Part shown: positions 51,505-60,782 of the stretch, one piece after another
How positions within the stretch are numbered: position 1 is the stretch's first letter
How the letters are laid out: every line of letters begins with the position of its first letter
Assembly: GCF_011045015.1 (NCBI RefSeq)
Contig: NZ_JAAKZY010000017.1
Coordinates: 1-64,000, forward strand
Source: Streptomyces scabichelini
GTDB taxonomy: Bacteria > Actinomycetota > Actinomycetes > Streptomycetales > Streptomycetaceae
Length of the DNA stretch: 64,000 bases
Direction of reading: 5' to 3'
The notes under the pieces: model-generated
Databases searched by the model: none
What the model saw: only the letters and a program-made list of their open reading frames with translations
Told to the model about the DNA's origin: nothing
Program-made: the position numbers and the translations under genes

Positions 51505-51561
51505 TGTTCTGCGCTGTTCTGCGACTCGTGTTCTGCGACCTGTGTTCTGCGATGTTCTGCG
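51505..51561. promoter_or_regulatory. Five iterons TGTTCTGCG upstream of the FAD oxidase gene
   Basis: TGTTCTGCG occurs exactly at 51505, 51515, 51529, 51543 and 51553, all in the same orientation, with start-to-start spacings 10, 14, 14 and 10. The array lies 34-90 bases before the FAD oxidase ATG, in the 211-base divergent region. The symmetric spacing suggests cooperative binding of a regulator. Confidence 0.7.
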
Positions 51562-51594
51562 ACCCAGGAGTTGTCTCTCTGCGAGGAGATCGTC

Positions 51595-52995
51595 ATGGCC
51601 GGCATGGACGAAACGACCCTGGAGGCGATGCGGACCGTGCTGCGCGGTCCGGTCGTCGCCCCGCGCGACCCGGAGTACAACGAGACCCGCAAGATCTACA
51701 ACGCGATGATCGACCGCAGGCCGGCCGCCATCGTGGCCTGCAGAGACGCCGCGGACGTGATGAACGCGGTCGACTTCATCCGCGACCACGGTCTCGAACT
51801 CGCCGTCCGCGGCGGTGGGCACAGCGGCCCGGGACTGTGTCTGGTGGACGACGGCGTCACCATCGACCTCTCACCGATGCGCTGGGTACGCGTCGATCCG
51901 GCGACGAGGACCGCACAGGTCGGCGGCGGCAGCGTGCTCGCCGACCTGGACCATGCCGCCCACGCCTTCGGCCTCGCCACTCCCGCCGGGATCATGTCGA
52001 CGACGGGCGTCGGTGGCCTCACCCTCGGCGGCGGACACGGCCACCTCACCCGCAAGTACGGCCTGACGGTGGACAACCTGCTGTCCGCGGACGTCGTACT
52101 GGCCGACGGCAGCTTCGTCACCGCCAACGAGAAGGAGCACGCGGATCTCTTCTGGGCGCTGCGTGGCGGCGGCGGGAACTTCGGGATCGTCACGTCCTTC
52201 ACCTTCCAACTGCACCCCGTGCACACCGTGGCCGCCGGGGTCACGCTGTGGCCCCTCGACCACATCCGCGAGGTGCTGCAGTGGTACCGCGACTTCCTGC
52301 CCCAGGCGCCCGAGGACCTGAACGGCTTCTTCGCGTCGCTCGTCGTGCCGCCCGGACCGCCGTTCCCGGAAGCGATCCACGGGCAGAAGATGTGCGGCGT
52401 CGTGTGGTGCTGGACAGGGGATCTGGACCGCGTCGACGAGGCCTTCGCGCCGGTGAACGAGCCCGCCGTACCGGCTCTCCAGTTCATCGCGCCGATGCCG
52501 TATCCCGCGCTCCAGACGATGTTCGACGAGCTGATCCCGCGCGGCCTCCAGTGGTACTGGCGCGGCGACTTCTTCGACCGCATCACGGACGACGCCATCG
52601 CCGTACACGCCAGGTACGCGGAGGGCATCCCCACCGACCTGTCGACGATGCACCTGTATCCGGTCGGCGGGGCGGCCCACCGTGTGGGACGGGAGGACAC
52701 GGCGTGGGCGTACCGGCACGCCAACTGGTCCGGCATCATCGGCGGCGTCGATCCCGACCCGGCCAACGCCGGGACGGTCAAGCAGTGGTGCGTTGACTAC
52801 TGGGACGAACTGCACCCCCACTCCATGGGCGGCGCCTACGTGAACTTCATCGGCGACGGTGAGTCCCACGACCGGGTCAGGGCCACCTACGGCGACCACT
52901 ACGACCGGCTGGCGCGCATCAAGCGGAGCTACGACCCGCACAACCTCTTCCACGCCAACCAGAACATCGAGCCGGCCCCGGCCCCGGGGAACTGA
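51595..52995 (+). CDS. FAD-linked oxidoreductase of the berberine bridge enzyme type
   Basis: GAGGAGATCGTC precedes ATG 51595. The 466-residue protein has the PCMH FAD-binding fold with AVRGGGHSGPGLCLVDDG, where the His is the usual site of covalent flavin attachment. GVGGLTLGGGHGHLTRKYGL follows, and the C-terminal BBE motif reads YDPHNLFHANQNI. Relatives oxidise alcohols, sugars or alkaloids. No signal peptide is present. Expression is likely controlled through the five upstream iterons. Confidence 0.92.
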   Translation: MAGMDETTLEAMRTVLRGPVVAPRDPEYNETRKIYNAMIDRRPAAIVACRDAADVMNAVDFIRDHGLELAVRGGGHSGPGLCLVDDGVTIDLSPMRWVRVDPATRTAQVGGGSVLADLDHAAHAFGLATPAGIMSTTGVGGLTLGGGHGHLTRKYGLTVDNLLSADVVLADGSFVTANEKEHADLFWALRGGGGNFGIVTSFTFQLHPVHTVAAGVTLWPLDHIREVLQWYRDFLPQAPEDLNGFFASLVVPPGPPFPEAIHGQKMCGVVWCWTGDLDRVDEAFAPVNEPAVPALQFIAPMPYPALQTMFDELIPRGLQWYWRGDFFDRITDDAIAVHARYAEGIPTDLSTMHLYPVGGAAHRVGREDTAWAYRHANWSGIIGGVDPDPANAGTVKQWCVDYWDELHPHSMGGAYVNFIGDGESHDRVRATYGDHYDRLARIKRSYDPHNLFHANQNIEPAPAPGN

Positions 52996-53017
52996 CCCCC
53001 GGGGAACTGATCGCGTA

Positions 53018-53923
53018 CTAGAACGTGCCCAGCTTGATGATCGACAGCAACGCGATCAGCTGGATCGCGGAGGCGCCCAGGGCCTTCGGCCACGGCAGAT
53101 CGTGGGACTTCTTGACCATGAGGGTGAACAGGGCGGCGGCCGCCAGCCATGTCGCCCAGCCCAGGATCTGGACGAAGGGCGCGTCGCCGCCCATGAAGAG
53201 GGCCACGACCAGGCGCGGGGCGTCCGTGAGGGACATGATCAGCATGGAGAGGCCGACCGTGGGCTGCCAGGCGCCGTCGCCGCCGAGCTGGCGGGCGAGG
53301 GTGTGGGTGACCACGCCCAGCATGAACGAGCTGATGACGATCGCCACGGCCGTCGTCAGGACGATGGGCACCGCTGACGAGAGGGTCGCGTTGATGGCGT
53401 CCTCCCGGGCTCCGGAGAAGCCGAAGACCGCCAGCAGGCCGTACAGGAACGCCACGATGAGGGCCGGGCCCCACATCGTGTAGTCGCGCATCTGCAGGAA
53501 GGTCTGGTTGGGGCGCATGATGACGCCGCTCAGCAGTTCCTTCCAGTGCAGGCGCGGGCCCACCGGGGGCGCCGGCGCCTGGCCGGCGCGGTAGGTCCCG
53601 CCCTGGTTGTACGGGTCCTCGCCGATCCCGAACGCCTGCGTGTGGCCCGGGTTGTTGGCCGCGTACGGGTCCGGGCCCTGGGCGTGGTGATCGTGGTCAC
53701 CGAAGTACTCCGGCTCGCCGTGGCCGCCCGGCGGGGGCCACTGCTGCCCGCCGTTGCCGTACTGCTGCGCCTGCGGCGGGTACGGCCCCGGCGCAGGTGG
53801 GTAGCCGTACGACGGGCCGCCCTGGGGCGCCTGCTGTCCGTACGGTTGCTGCCGCGGGTGTTGTTGCGGAGGTGCTTGCCGGGTGCGGTTGTCCCGGCCG
53901 CGTCCGATCCTGAATCCAGCCAC
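53018..53923 (-). CDS. Yip1-domain membrane protein with Pro/Gln/Gly-rich cytoplasmic head
   Basis: I chose GTG 53923, giving the start VAGFRIGRGRDNRTRQ common in Streptomyces homologues; an ATG at 54004 would add 27 residues. The 301-residue protein has an N-terminal disordered half rich in Gln, Pro, Gly and Tyr. The Yip1 half has five helices (ALIVAFLYGLLAVFGFSGA, VPIVLTTAVAIVISSFMLGV, GLSMLIMSLTDAPRLVVALF, ILGWATWLAAAALFTLMV, AIQLIALLSIIKLGTF). Function in bacteria is not established. It converges on the FAD oxidase gene with 22 bases between stops. Confidence 0.82.
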   Translation of the reverse strand: MAGFRIGRGRDNRTRQAPPQQHPRQQPYGQQAPQGGPSYGYPPAPGPYPPQAQQYGNGGQQWPPPGGHGEPEYFGDHDHHAQGPDPYAANNPGHTQAFGIGEDPYNQGGTYRAGQAPAPPVGPRLHWKELLSGVIMRPNQTFLQMRDYTMWGPALIVAFLYGLLAVFGFSGAREDAINATLSSAVPIVLTTAVAIVISSFMLGVVTHTLARQLGGDGAWQPTVGLSMLIMSLTDAPRLVVALFMGGDAPFVQILGWATWLAAAALFTLMVKKSHDLPWPKALGASAIQLIALLSIIKLGTF

Positions 53924-54080
53924 GTAATCGAACGTACCTGGTCCCGCAGAGTGGCGTGCCGGGCCCGGGGCAACGGGCCCGGCTTTGACGCTGACCTGTG
54001 ACATCCCCTAAGGGGTTGTCCAGCCGATTTTCCGTGGCTGCTCAGGGTCGGTTCAGGGTTTTGCGGTACCGGGAGGGACG

Positions 54081-54476
54081 TCAGGACCAGAAGTCGTTGC
54101 TCTTGTCGATGTCCTCGATGCATTCGTCGAGATCGGTGATCTTGTCCCCGACGATCCGGAAGACGATGGCGCCGTTCTCGTCGAGCCGCTTCCCGTTGCG
54201 CTCGGCCGTGAAGCGGTGCACGGTCACCGCGTGGCCCCTGCCGTCGACGAGCACATGGCGCAGTTCGACCTGCATGGTCCCATTCGTCTCCTCGGCGAGC
54301 CGACGGTACATGTCGATGATCGCGTCCTGGCCCTTGAAGTCGCCGGACAGAGGGTGATTGCCGGGTGTGTGGTGCGTGGCGTCCCCCGAAATCAGCCCGC
54401 GCATGGTGTCCATGTCACCACGTACGAAGGCGTCATAGCCCTTGCGGACGAGGGTTGCGTGCGGGTGCTCAGCCAT
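54081..54476 (-). CDS. SnoaL-like/NTF2-fold protein
   Basis: The 131-residue protein starts at ATG 54476 (MAEHPHATLVRKGYDAFVRG), with GAAGGTGA about ten bases upstream. Features of the SnoaL-like fold are the first helix with GYDAFVRGDMDTMRGLI, the strand HHTPGNHPLSGDFKGQDAII, and TVHRFTAERNGKRLDENGAI then VFRIVGDKITDLDECI. The family includes cyclases, isomerases and many ketosteroid isomerase-like proteins of unknown function. It stands alone on the minus strand downstream of the XRE-nSTAND gene, 88 bases after that gene's stop. Confidence 0.85.
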   Translation of the reverse strand: MAEHPHATLVRKGYDAFVRGDMDTMRGLISGDATHHTPGNHPLSGDFKGQDAIIDMYRRLAEETNGTMQVELRHVLVDGRGHAVTVHRFTAERNGKRLDENGAIVFRIVGDKITDLDECIEDIDKSNDFWS

Positions 54477-54564
54477 GTTGATCGTCACCTTCCTGCGGAT
54501 TGGGTGATATGCGGCTTACGCAGTCAATTGTTCGCCTCTGTCGCCGCGTGAGCCACTGGAGGCG

Positions 54565-57500
54565 TCAGGAGCCCTCGCACGTCCTGCGGTAGGGGATGTC
54601 CGGGAGGTACGTCTTCCAGTCCGGCTCCGAAAGACCGGAACCCGTGCGGGCGCACAGTCGGCGGATCACGTGGTCCGGGTCGAAGTCGTACGTCTGGAGC
54701 GGGACGTGGCTGCCGGCGACGTACAGGGCGGTGCCGTTCCCGGCGAAGGCCAGCGCGAGGGGCCGGTCGCCGGGGCCGGGGACGGCGGAGCCCAGCGGTC
54801 GGCTGGAGGGGACGTCCCAGAGCCGGACCGTGCCGGAGTCGTCGGCGACCGCCAGGGTGTCGCCGTCGGGGGAGAAGGCGAGGGTGCTGACGAACTCGGT
54901 CGCCTCCGTGTCGGCCAGGATGCCGAGGCGGCTGTCTATCTCGCCGTCCCACACCGTGACGCGGCCGTCGCTGTCGCCCGCCGCGAAGTACCGGCCGTCG
55001 GGACTGAAGGTCACCGTGCTGATGCCCGTGTCGCCCAAAGTGCGGTAGGCCACCCGTCCCGAGCGGAGGTCGGCGACCTCGTCGTTGGAGGACGCCAGGG
55101 TGCGCAGGTCGCCGCGGACTGCCAGGACTTCCGCGCTGATGTTCTTCAGCGTCCGGGTCCGTTCGTTCCGGCGTACGTCCCACACTTCGACCGTGTTCTC
55201 CGCCGCCCGGGAGACCAGCAGGGTGCGCCCGTCGGCGCTGAGGGCGAGGCCGTCGACGTCGGCGAAGTCCTCCGGTCCGAAGCGGATGGCGATCGTCGCC
55301 CGCTTGCGGTGGGCCGTGACGTCCCACACCGTGATCGACTGCTGTGTGACGGAGTCGCTCATGTCGGCGCTCTGCAGGTAAGCGAAGGTGCGGCCGTCGG
55401 CGCTGAGCGCCATCAGGTCGGAGCACACGCCCTCCTCCACCTCGGCCGCGGGGCACGGCTTGTGCGGCACCGTGAAGGCGCTCTTCGCGCCGCGGGTGTC
55501 TTTCAGGCGGATGCCCGCCGCGGCACCGGTGGAGCGCACGGTGACCAGGGTCCGGCCGTTCTGGCTGAGCAGCGCGCCCTGGGCGGTCTCTTGCTGCCAG
55601 CGCGAGGTCGTCGCCGGGCCGAGACCCAGGGAGCGTACGGCGCTGGCGGACCCGTTGAGATAGCGCAACTGGCCTGCCGCGAAGTCGAGTTCGTACGAGA
55701 GGAACTCTTCGGTGGCCAGCGTGTGGCGGAACACCGGCTCGCCGGGGGAGGAGAGCCGCCACATCCGGATGCCGTCCGGGCCGGCCGCGACGAGGAACTT
55801 GGCGTCCGCGCTGAACCGCACCGACTTCAGCGACTTTCCCGTCAGCCGGCCGATGACCCGCCCCGAGCGGATGTCCCGGACCTGGATTCCGGTACCGGAG
55901 GCGAGCGCGATGGCGCGGCCGTCGGGCGAGAAGGCGAACTCGCCGTCCTCGTCCTTGCACAGGTCGCGGTCCAGCCCCGCCGTCCACGGCAGGGACAGTG
56001 TGCGGCGACGGGCGATGTCCCAGATCTCCAGCGGTGTTTCGTTCGAGCATGTCGCCAGCAGTCGCTCGTCGTCGCTGATGACCGCGTACTGCGTGACGGG
56101 GTCGTCGTTCTCGTTCCGCAGGGGGACCTTCAGCAGCAGTCGGCGCGTTCGCGTGTCCCAGACCTGGGGGGAGGAGTCGGAGGCGGACATCACGATGGTG
56201 CGCCCGCCGCGGCCGAAGTGCGACACCGTGGTCTCACCGCCGGGGAGGCGCCCGGTGACGCGGCCGGTCCGGACATCCCACAGGGGGGTGGTGGACGACC
56301 AGTCCCCACCGGGTGCCGAACCCAGGGCGAGGGTCCGGCCGTCCGGGCTGATGATCAGGTCCCCGTCCTCGGACAGCAGTTTGCCCGGTCCCGGATACGT
56401 TCCCGTACGGCGATGGGTGCGCAGGTCCCAGGTGCGTACATGTTCGCGGGAGACCGACACCAGGGTTCGTCCGTCGGACGTCAGCCGGCGGACCGTGGTG
56501 CGGTCGTCGCGTTCCGGGACGGTGAAGGCGTCCTGTTCGCTGCGGTTCTGTGCGGACAGCAGGGCCGAGCGGGTCTCGACGGTCGGCGCGAGCTCCCAGG
56601 CCGCGACGCTCAGCCGGGCCGCCGTCACCGGGTCGGCGGCCCGCATGCTGTCCGCCACCGCCGCGATCCGCCGGGCCTCGGCCTCGTGGTGCCTGCGGTC
56701 GCTCGTACGGGACTGCTGCCAGGCGGTGATGCCCGCGATGAGGGCGAGGACGAGAAGGGCGGCGAGGGTGGTGAACAGCCCGCGGCGGCGCCGGAGTTCG
56801 CTGCTGCGGGAGGTGCGGGCGGCGGTGAGGAAGGCCTCCTCCAGCGGGGTCAGGGGCTGGTCCGCGAGGTGTTCGTCCGCGGTGGCGAGGCGGGTGCCGC
56901 GGTAGAGGGCGCCCGGATCGCGGCCCAGCTCGTCCCAGGTGCGGGCCGCCTCGGTCAGCCGGCGATGGGTACGGAGGCGTTCGCGGGCCTCCTCGATCCA
57001 GGCGGACAGCCGGGGCCAGGACGTGATCAGGGCCTCGTGCGCCAGATCGACCGTGTCGTCGTCGAGGGTGAGGAGACGGGAGCGGGCCAGGCGGTCGAGA
57101 ACCAGGGCCACTTCGCCGGACGGGGCGAAGTCGAGTTCCGCGCGGTCCACGGGGCGACGGGTGTCCTGGGAACCCTCGCCGGGGGTGATCAGCCGCAGCA
57201 GGATCTGGCGGGCCAGGACCGCCTGCTCGCCGGACAGCGTCCCGTACGCGTCCTCCGCCGTCTGCGCGATCGCACCGCGTACGCCGCCTGCCGCCTCGTA
57301 CCCCGCCATCGTGAGCGCCCGCCCCCGGCGGCGTCGCCAGGTCTCGCGCAGGGCGTGGGACAGGAGAGGGAGGCCGCCGGGTTCGCCGTCCACCTCCTCG
57401 ACGAGATGCGCGGTCAGTTCGCGTTCGACGATCAGGCCCGCGGACTGGGCCGGACGGATCACCGCTTCCCGCAGTTCGGCCGGGGTCATGGGGCCCACCA

Positions 57501-58293
57501 GGAGGCTTGCCTCGCTCAACGCGTCGGCCAGGGCACGGTGTTCGGCACAGCGGGCGTAGAAGTCGGCCCGTACGGCGATGATGACGCGCAGCCGGCTGGC
57601 CGGTTCCCGTGCCGTGAGCAGGCGGTCGATGAACCCCGTGCGTTCCGCCGGTTCGCGGCAGAGCGTGAACACCTCCTCGAACTGGTCGATCACGAGGACC
57701 GTGTCTCCGATGCCGCCGCCCTCGCTGCCGTCGTCCTCTTTCGCTTTCAGCGCCTTCTCGTGCGTACGGAGCGGGTGTTCACCGGGGGTCAGGATGCGCA
57801 GGGCCGCCAGATCGCCGCTCTGCTGGAGCTCCGGTATCAGTCCGGCCCGCAGCAGCGACGACTTGCCGCTGCCCGACGGGCCGAAGACCGCCGCGAAGCG
57901 GGACGTGGACGCCAAGTCGCCGAGCGCCGAGACCAGTTCGTCGCGGCCGAAGAAACGGTCGTGGTCGGTGGGTTCGAAGCGGGACAGTCCCTGGTACGGG
58001 GAGTCGGCGTCGTCCTCGTCGTCGGGCACCGACTCCTCGGAGGCCTCGTGCCAGCGGCGTTCCCACTCGGCCGGGTCGCCGCCGCAGGCGTTCACGTACG
58101 CCAGGGTCACGGCCAGGGAGGGGAGTTGGTCGCCCGCTGCCGCCCGGGAGAGGGTCGTGACGGAGTAGTGCGCCCGGCGGGCCATCTCGCGGTACGTGAG
58201 GCCGCCCGCCTCCTGGCGCAGCTTGCGTAACTCGTACGCGAAGCGCTGGACCGGGCCTGCCGCCGGGTCCAGCGGAGTCTCGTGACGCCCCAT
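54565..58293 (-). CDS. XRE-nSTAND NTPase-WD40 protein (1242 aa)
   Basis: A large signal-transduction protein. Residues 15-80 form an XRE-type helix-turn-helix (LTYREMARRAHYSVTTLSRA). From residue 98 comes the nSTAND1 opening (SPYQGLSRFEPTDHDRFFGR). Walker A GPSGSGKSS is at 138-146, Walker B is DTVLVIDQFEEVF, and RVIIAVRADFYARC supplies a sensor arginine. A helix that may span the membrane (FTTLAALLVLALIAGITAW) follows near residue 520. The C-terminal 650 residues are WD40 blades (FSPDGRYFAAGDSDGRVTVW, FSPDGDTLAVADDSGTVRLW). STAND NTPases switch on ligand binding; similar architectures occur in bacterial immunity and development. The target is unknown, and no obvious effector gene is adjacent. 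Confidence 0.92.
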   Translation of the reverse strand: MGRHETPLDPAAGPVQRFAYELRKLRQEAGGLTYREMARRAHYSVTTLSRAAAGDQLPSLAVTLAYVNACGGDPAEWERRWHEASEESVPDDEDDADSPYQGLSRFEPTDHDRFFGRDELVSALGDLASTSRFAAVFGPSGSGKSSLLRAGLIPELQQSGDLAALRILTPGEHPLRTHEKALKAKEDDGSEGGGIGDTVLVIDQFEEVFTLCREPAERTGFIDRLLTAREPASRLRVIIAVRADFYARCAEHRALADALSEASLLVGPMTPAELREAVIRPAQSAGLIVERELTAHLVEEVDGEPGGLPLLSHALRETWRRRRGRALTMAGYEAAGGVRGAIAQTAEDAYGTLSGEQAVLARQILLRLITPGEGSQDTRRPVDRAELDFAPSGEVALVLDRLARSRLLTLDDDTVDLAHEALITSWPRLSAWIEEARERLRTHRRLTEAARTWDELGRDPGALYRGTRLATADEHLADQPLTPLEEAFLTAARTSRSSELRRRRGLFTTLAALLVLALIAGITAWQQSRTSDRRHHEAEARRIAAVADSMRAADPVTAARLSVAAWELAPTVETRSALLSAQNRSEQDAFTVPERDDRTTVRRLTSDGRTLVSVSREHVRTWDLRTHRRTGTYPGPGKLLSEDGDLIISPDGRTLALGSAPGGDWSSTTPLWDVRTGRVTGRLPGGETTVSHFGRGGRTIVMSASDSSPQVWDTRTRRLLLKVPLRNENDDPVTQYAVISDDERLLATCSNETPLEIWDIARRRTLSLPWTAGLDRDLCKDEDGEFAFSPDGRAIALASGTGIQVRDIRSGRVIGRLTGKSLKSVRFSADAKFLVAAGPDGIRMWRLSSPGEPVFRHTLATEEFLSYELDFAAGQLRYLNGSASAVRSLGLGPATTSRWQQETAQGALLSQNGRTLVTVRSTGAAAGIRLKDTRGAKSAFTVPHKPCPAAEVEEGVCSDLMALSADGRTFAYLQSADMSDSVTQQSITVWDVTAHRKRATIAIRFGPEDFADVDGLALSADGRTLLVSRAAENTVEVWDVRRNERTRTLKNISAEVLAVRGDLRTLASSNDEVADLRSGRVAYRTLGDTGISTVTFSPDGRYFAAGDSDGRVTVWDGEIDSRLGILADTEATEFVSTLAFSPDGDTLAVADDSGTVRLWDVPSSRPLGSAVPGPGDRPLALAFAGNGTALYVAGSHVPLQTYDFDPDHVIRRLCARTGSGLSEPDWKTYLPDIPYRRTCEGS

Positions 58294-58494
58294 TTCCCCG
58301 GTCTCCCCCTCATCCCCCGTGTTCGGGCCACGGTAGGGAGCCGCGACGGGCCCCGCAAGGCTTCTTCTCGGCCCTCAACTGGCCTTACGTCTTTGTTTGG
58401 TGTGACGGAGGGGGCCTGCCGAACAACTTCCTGGCGGCTGGACTTGAGGCATCGGAGACATCCGGTACGTCACGACAGCACGGGGGAGCAGCTC

Positions 58495-59361
58495 ATGAAC
58501 GAACGAGGGAAAGAGCAACGACGCAAAGAGCCACGAGCGAAAGAGCAGCGCATCGCCCTGCGGCGGTTGTTCGCCGGTACGGCACTGGCGGTCGCCGGTA
58601 CGGCCGCGATGGTCGCCGTGACCTTGCCGATGGAGGCCTCCGGGGACGGCGGACACTCGGGGACGCGAAGGGGAGCCACACCGCAGGCCGCCGCGACACC
58701 GTCGCCGTCGCCGTATGCCTCGCCGTCGACGACCGTCACCGGGAACGCCTCGGGGACCACCGCCGCGAACGCCGGAACCGGCGCCGCCGACCCCCTCACC
58801 GACGACGAGATCACCCGAGCCCAGCAGGCCGCCCTCGCCGGCGACCGGACGCTGCGTACGACCAGCGAGGACGTACAGGGGGAGGACGGCACACCCCAGT
58901 TCCTGACCGCCGATCTCGCCGGCCTCACCACCGAACCTTCCGTCCGGGAGGGCGAGCGGCGCGCGGACGTCTTCTTCTACGACTACCGCGACGACCGCTT
59001 CGTGAAGAAGACCGTCGACCTGGGCACCGGAAAGGTCGTACGGACCGAATCCGCCACCGGAGTTCAGCCCGCGCCCTCCGGCCAGGAGTCACGCGAGGCG
59101 CTGAAGGTGCTGCTCGCGAGCCCGCTCGGGGACGGCGTACGGCAGGACTTCCAGGCGGCCACCGGCCGACCGCTCGCCGCGCCCGCGCAGTTGCGCGTAC
59201 AGGGGCTGGTCTTCGAACGGAGCGGTACCGCGGGGCCCGCCGACTGCGACGGGGCGCACCGCTGCGTACGGCTGTTCACGCACGTCGTGGGCGGGCCGTG
59301 GATCGACACGCGCCAGTTCGTCATCGACCTCAGCGCCCGCACGGCGCACAGGCTCCCGTGA
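58495..59361 (+). CDS. Secreted protein resembling the N-terminal domains of copper amine oxidases
   Basis: GGGGGAGCAGCTC precedes ATG 58495. The 288-residue product has a long basic leader and hydrophobic segment (LFAGTALAVAGTAAMVAVTL), probably a Tat-type signal. After a Pro/Ser/Thr linker comes DPLTDDEITRAQQAALAGD, then VFFYDYRDDRFVKKTVDLGT and GVQPAPSGQESREALKVL. These follow the order and wording of the N2 and N3 domains of copper amine oxidases (PLxxxEI, YDxxxNxxxxxxVDLxxGxV). The catalytic domain is not here but in the next gene, 83 bases on. The two genes together look like one amine oxidase split into halves. Confidence 0.72.
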   Translation: MNERGKEQRRKEPRAKEQRIALRRLFAGTALAVAGTAAMVAVTLPMEASGDGGHSGTRRGATPQAAATPSPSPYASPSTTVTGNASGTTAANAGTGAADPLTDDEITRAQQAALAGDRTLRTTSEDVQGEDGTPQFLTADLAGLTTEPSVREGERRADVFFYDYRDDRFVKKTVDLGTGKVVRTESATGVQPAPSGQESREALKVLLASPLGDGVRQDFQAATGRPLAAPAQLRVQGLVFERSGTAGPADCDGAHRCVRLFTHVVGGPWIDTRQFVIDLSARTAHRLP

Positions 59362-59444
59362 CCGGCCTCGGCCCTGTGGCCCCTGCGGCCGCTGTGGCCC
59401 CCGTCGCTCCTGACGCCCGTATCGCCCCGAAGGACGTACGCATC

Positions 59445-60782
59445 ATGCGCAAGCTGAAGCTGAACAGGCTCACCCGTAATACGGCGGTCCTCGGCGCCTG
59501 TGCCGTGCTCGGCGCCGGTGCCCTCCTGGCCGTCCCCGCCGGCCAGGCCGAGGGTGCGTCGGCCGCCCCCGCCGCCCCGGCACCCGCCTGCACGGGCGAC
59601 TCCGCCATCACCAAGAAGCTTCCGGGCGGCACCACTTGGCGGATGTGCTGGCGCAACAGCCCCATCGCCGGGCTGGTTCTCTCCCACATCACCTACCAGC
59701 CGCGCCACGAGAGCAAGCCCATCGAGGTGCTCGGCAGCGCGCGGCTCGCGCAGATCAATGTTCCGTACGACGACGGTTCGGCGGAGTACAACGACCTCAC
59801 CTACTACCGTCTCGGTGAGGGCGCGCTGCCGATCAAGGCGTCGGACTGCCCCGGCGGTACGGTCCGCGGATTCCGTGCCGCAGGCCCGATCGAGGGCGCC
59901 GCGCGGACGGTGAAGGGGCTGTGCGTGACGACGCAGCCGCGCGGTTTCGCGTACCACGGGGACAGCGGTGACGTGGGCGAGAACCCGGCTCGTACCGACT
60001 CCGCGCAGGGTCAGGACCTGGTCGTCTACGCGCTCCATGCGGTCGGCTGGTACCACTACGTCACCCAGTGGAACTTCTCCGACGACGGCACGATCACCGC
60101 CAAGGAGGGCGCCACGGGCAATCTCTCCGAAGACGACTTCAACGCCGCCGACGGCAGGGGCTGGCCCGTCGGCAAGAACGGCTCGGCCAAGGCCCTCAGC
60201 CACCAGCACAGCGTCCTGTGGCGGCTCGACTTCAAGCCCGGGGGCTCCTGGAAGACGAAGGTCGAGCAGTACGACACGAAGACGGACGGGACGAATCCCG
60301 AGTGGGGCTACGGACGGCTCAAGACCGGCCGCACGCAGCTGACCAAGGAGTTCGCGGGCGACAACGCGAACGACCGCTGGTGGCGTGTGGTCGCCTCCGC
60401 GAGCCGCAACAAGGACGGTCACCCGCGGTCGTGGGAGCTCGTGCACAACCGCTCCGACAAGTACTCACGGCATGCCTGGACACGGAACGACGTGTACGTC
60501 AGCCAGTACAAGGCCTGCGAGGAGTACGCGAGCGACAACCGCCGCGTCAACTCCAACTGCCTGCCCAACGTGGCCAAGTACGTGAACGGCGAGGCTCTCA
60601 CCCGCCCGGTCGTCTGGGTGAACGTCGGCTTCCACCACATCGCCCGCGACGAGGACCAGACCCCGATGCCGGTGCACTGGCAGGGCTTCCAGATCGTCCC
60701 GCGCGACGTGACGGACATGAGCCCCCTGACTCCGGACCGGCTGCACCGGCCCGAGTTCAACGGTCACGTCCCTCGCGACTGA
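59445..60782 (+). CDS. Secreted copper amine oxidase-like catalytic domain protein
   Basis: The 445-residue protein has its own signal peptide (TAVLGACAVLGAGALLAVPA). Downstream segments parallel the catalytic domain of copper amine oxidases: GLVLSHITYQ, SARLAQINVPYDD, the copper His pair in LSHQHSVLWRLDF, and the third His in VGFHHIARDEDQTPMPVHW. The cofactor-forming Tyr region reads VGWYHYVTQWNF instead of the usual N-Y-(D/E). The segment that normally has the catalytic Asp (FDxGE) reads YYRLGEG. So copper binding may persist while topaquinone formation or amine oxidation is doubtful. Four Cys are present. It overlaps the convergent 60764 gene by 19 bases. Confidence 0.75.
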   Translation: MRKLKLNRLTRNTAVLGACAVLGAGALLAVPAGQAEGASAAPAAPAPACTGDSAITKKLPGGTTWRMCWRNSPIAGLVLSHITYQPRHESKPIEVLGSARLAQINVPYDDGSAEYNDLTYYRLGEGALPIKASDCPGGTVRGFRAAGPIEGAARTVKGLCVTTQPRGFAYHGDSGDVGENPARTDSAQGQDLVVYALHAVGWYHYVTQWNFSDDGTITAKEGATGNLSEDDFNAADGRGWPVGKNGSAKALSHQHSVLWRLDFKPGGSWKTKVEQYDTKTDGTNPEWGYGRLKTGRTQLTKEFAGDNANDRWWRVVASASRNKDGHPRSWELVHNRSDKYSRHAWTRNDVYVSQYKACEEYASDNRRVNSNCLPNVAKYVNGEALTRPVVWVNVGFHHIARDEDQTPMPVHWQGFQIVPRDVTDMSPLTPDRLHRPEFNGHVPRD

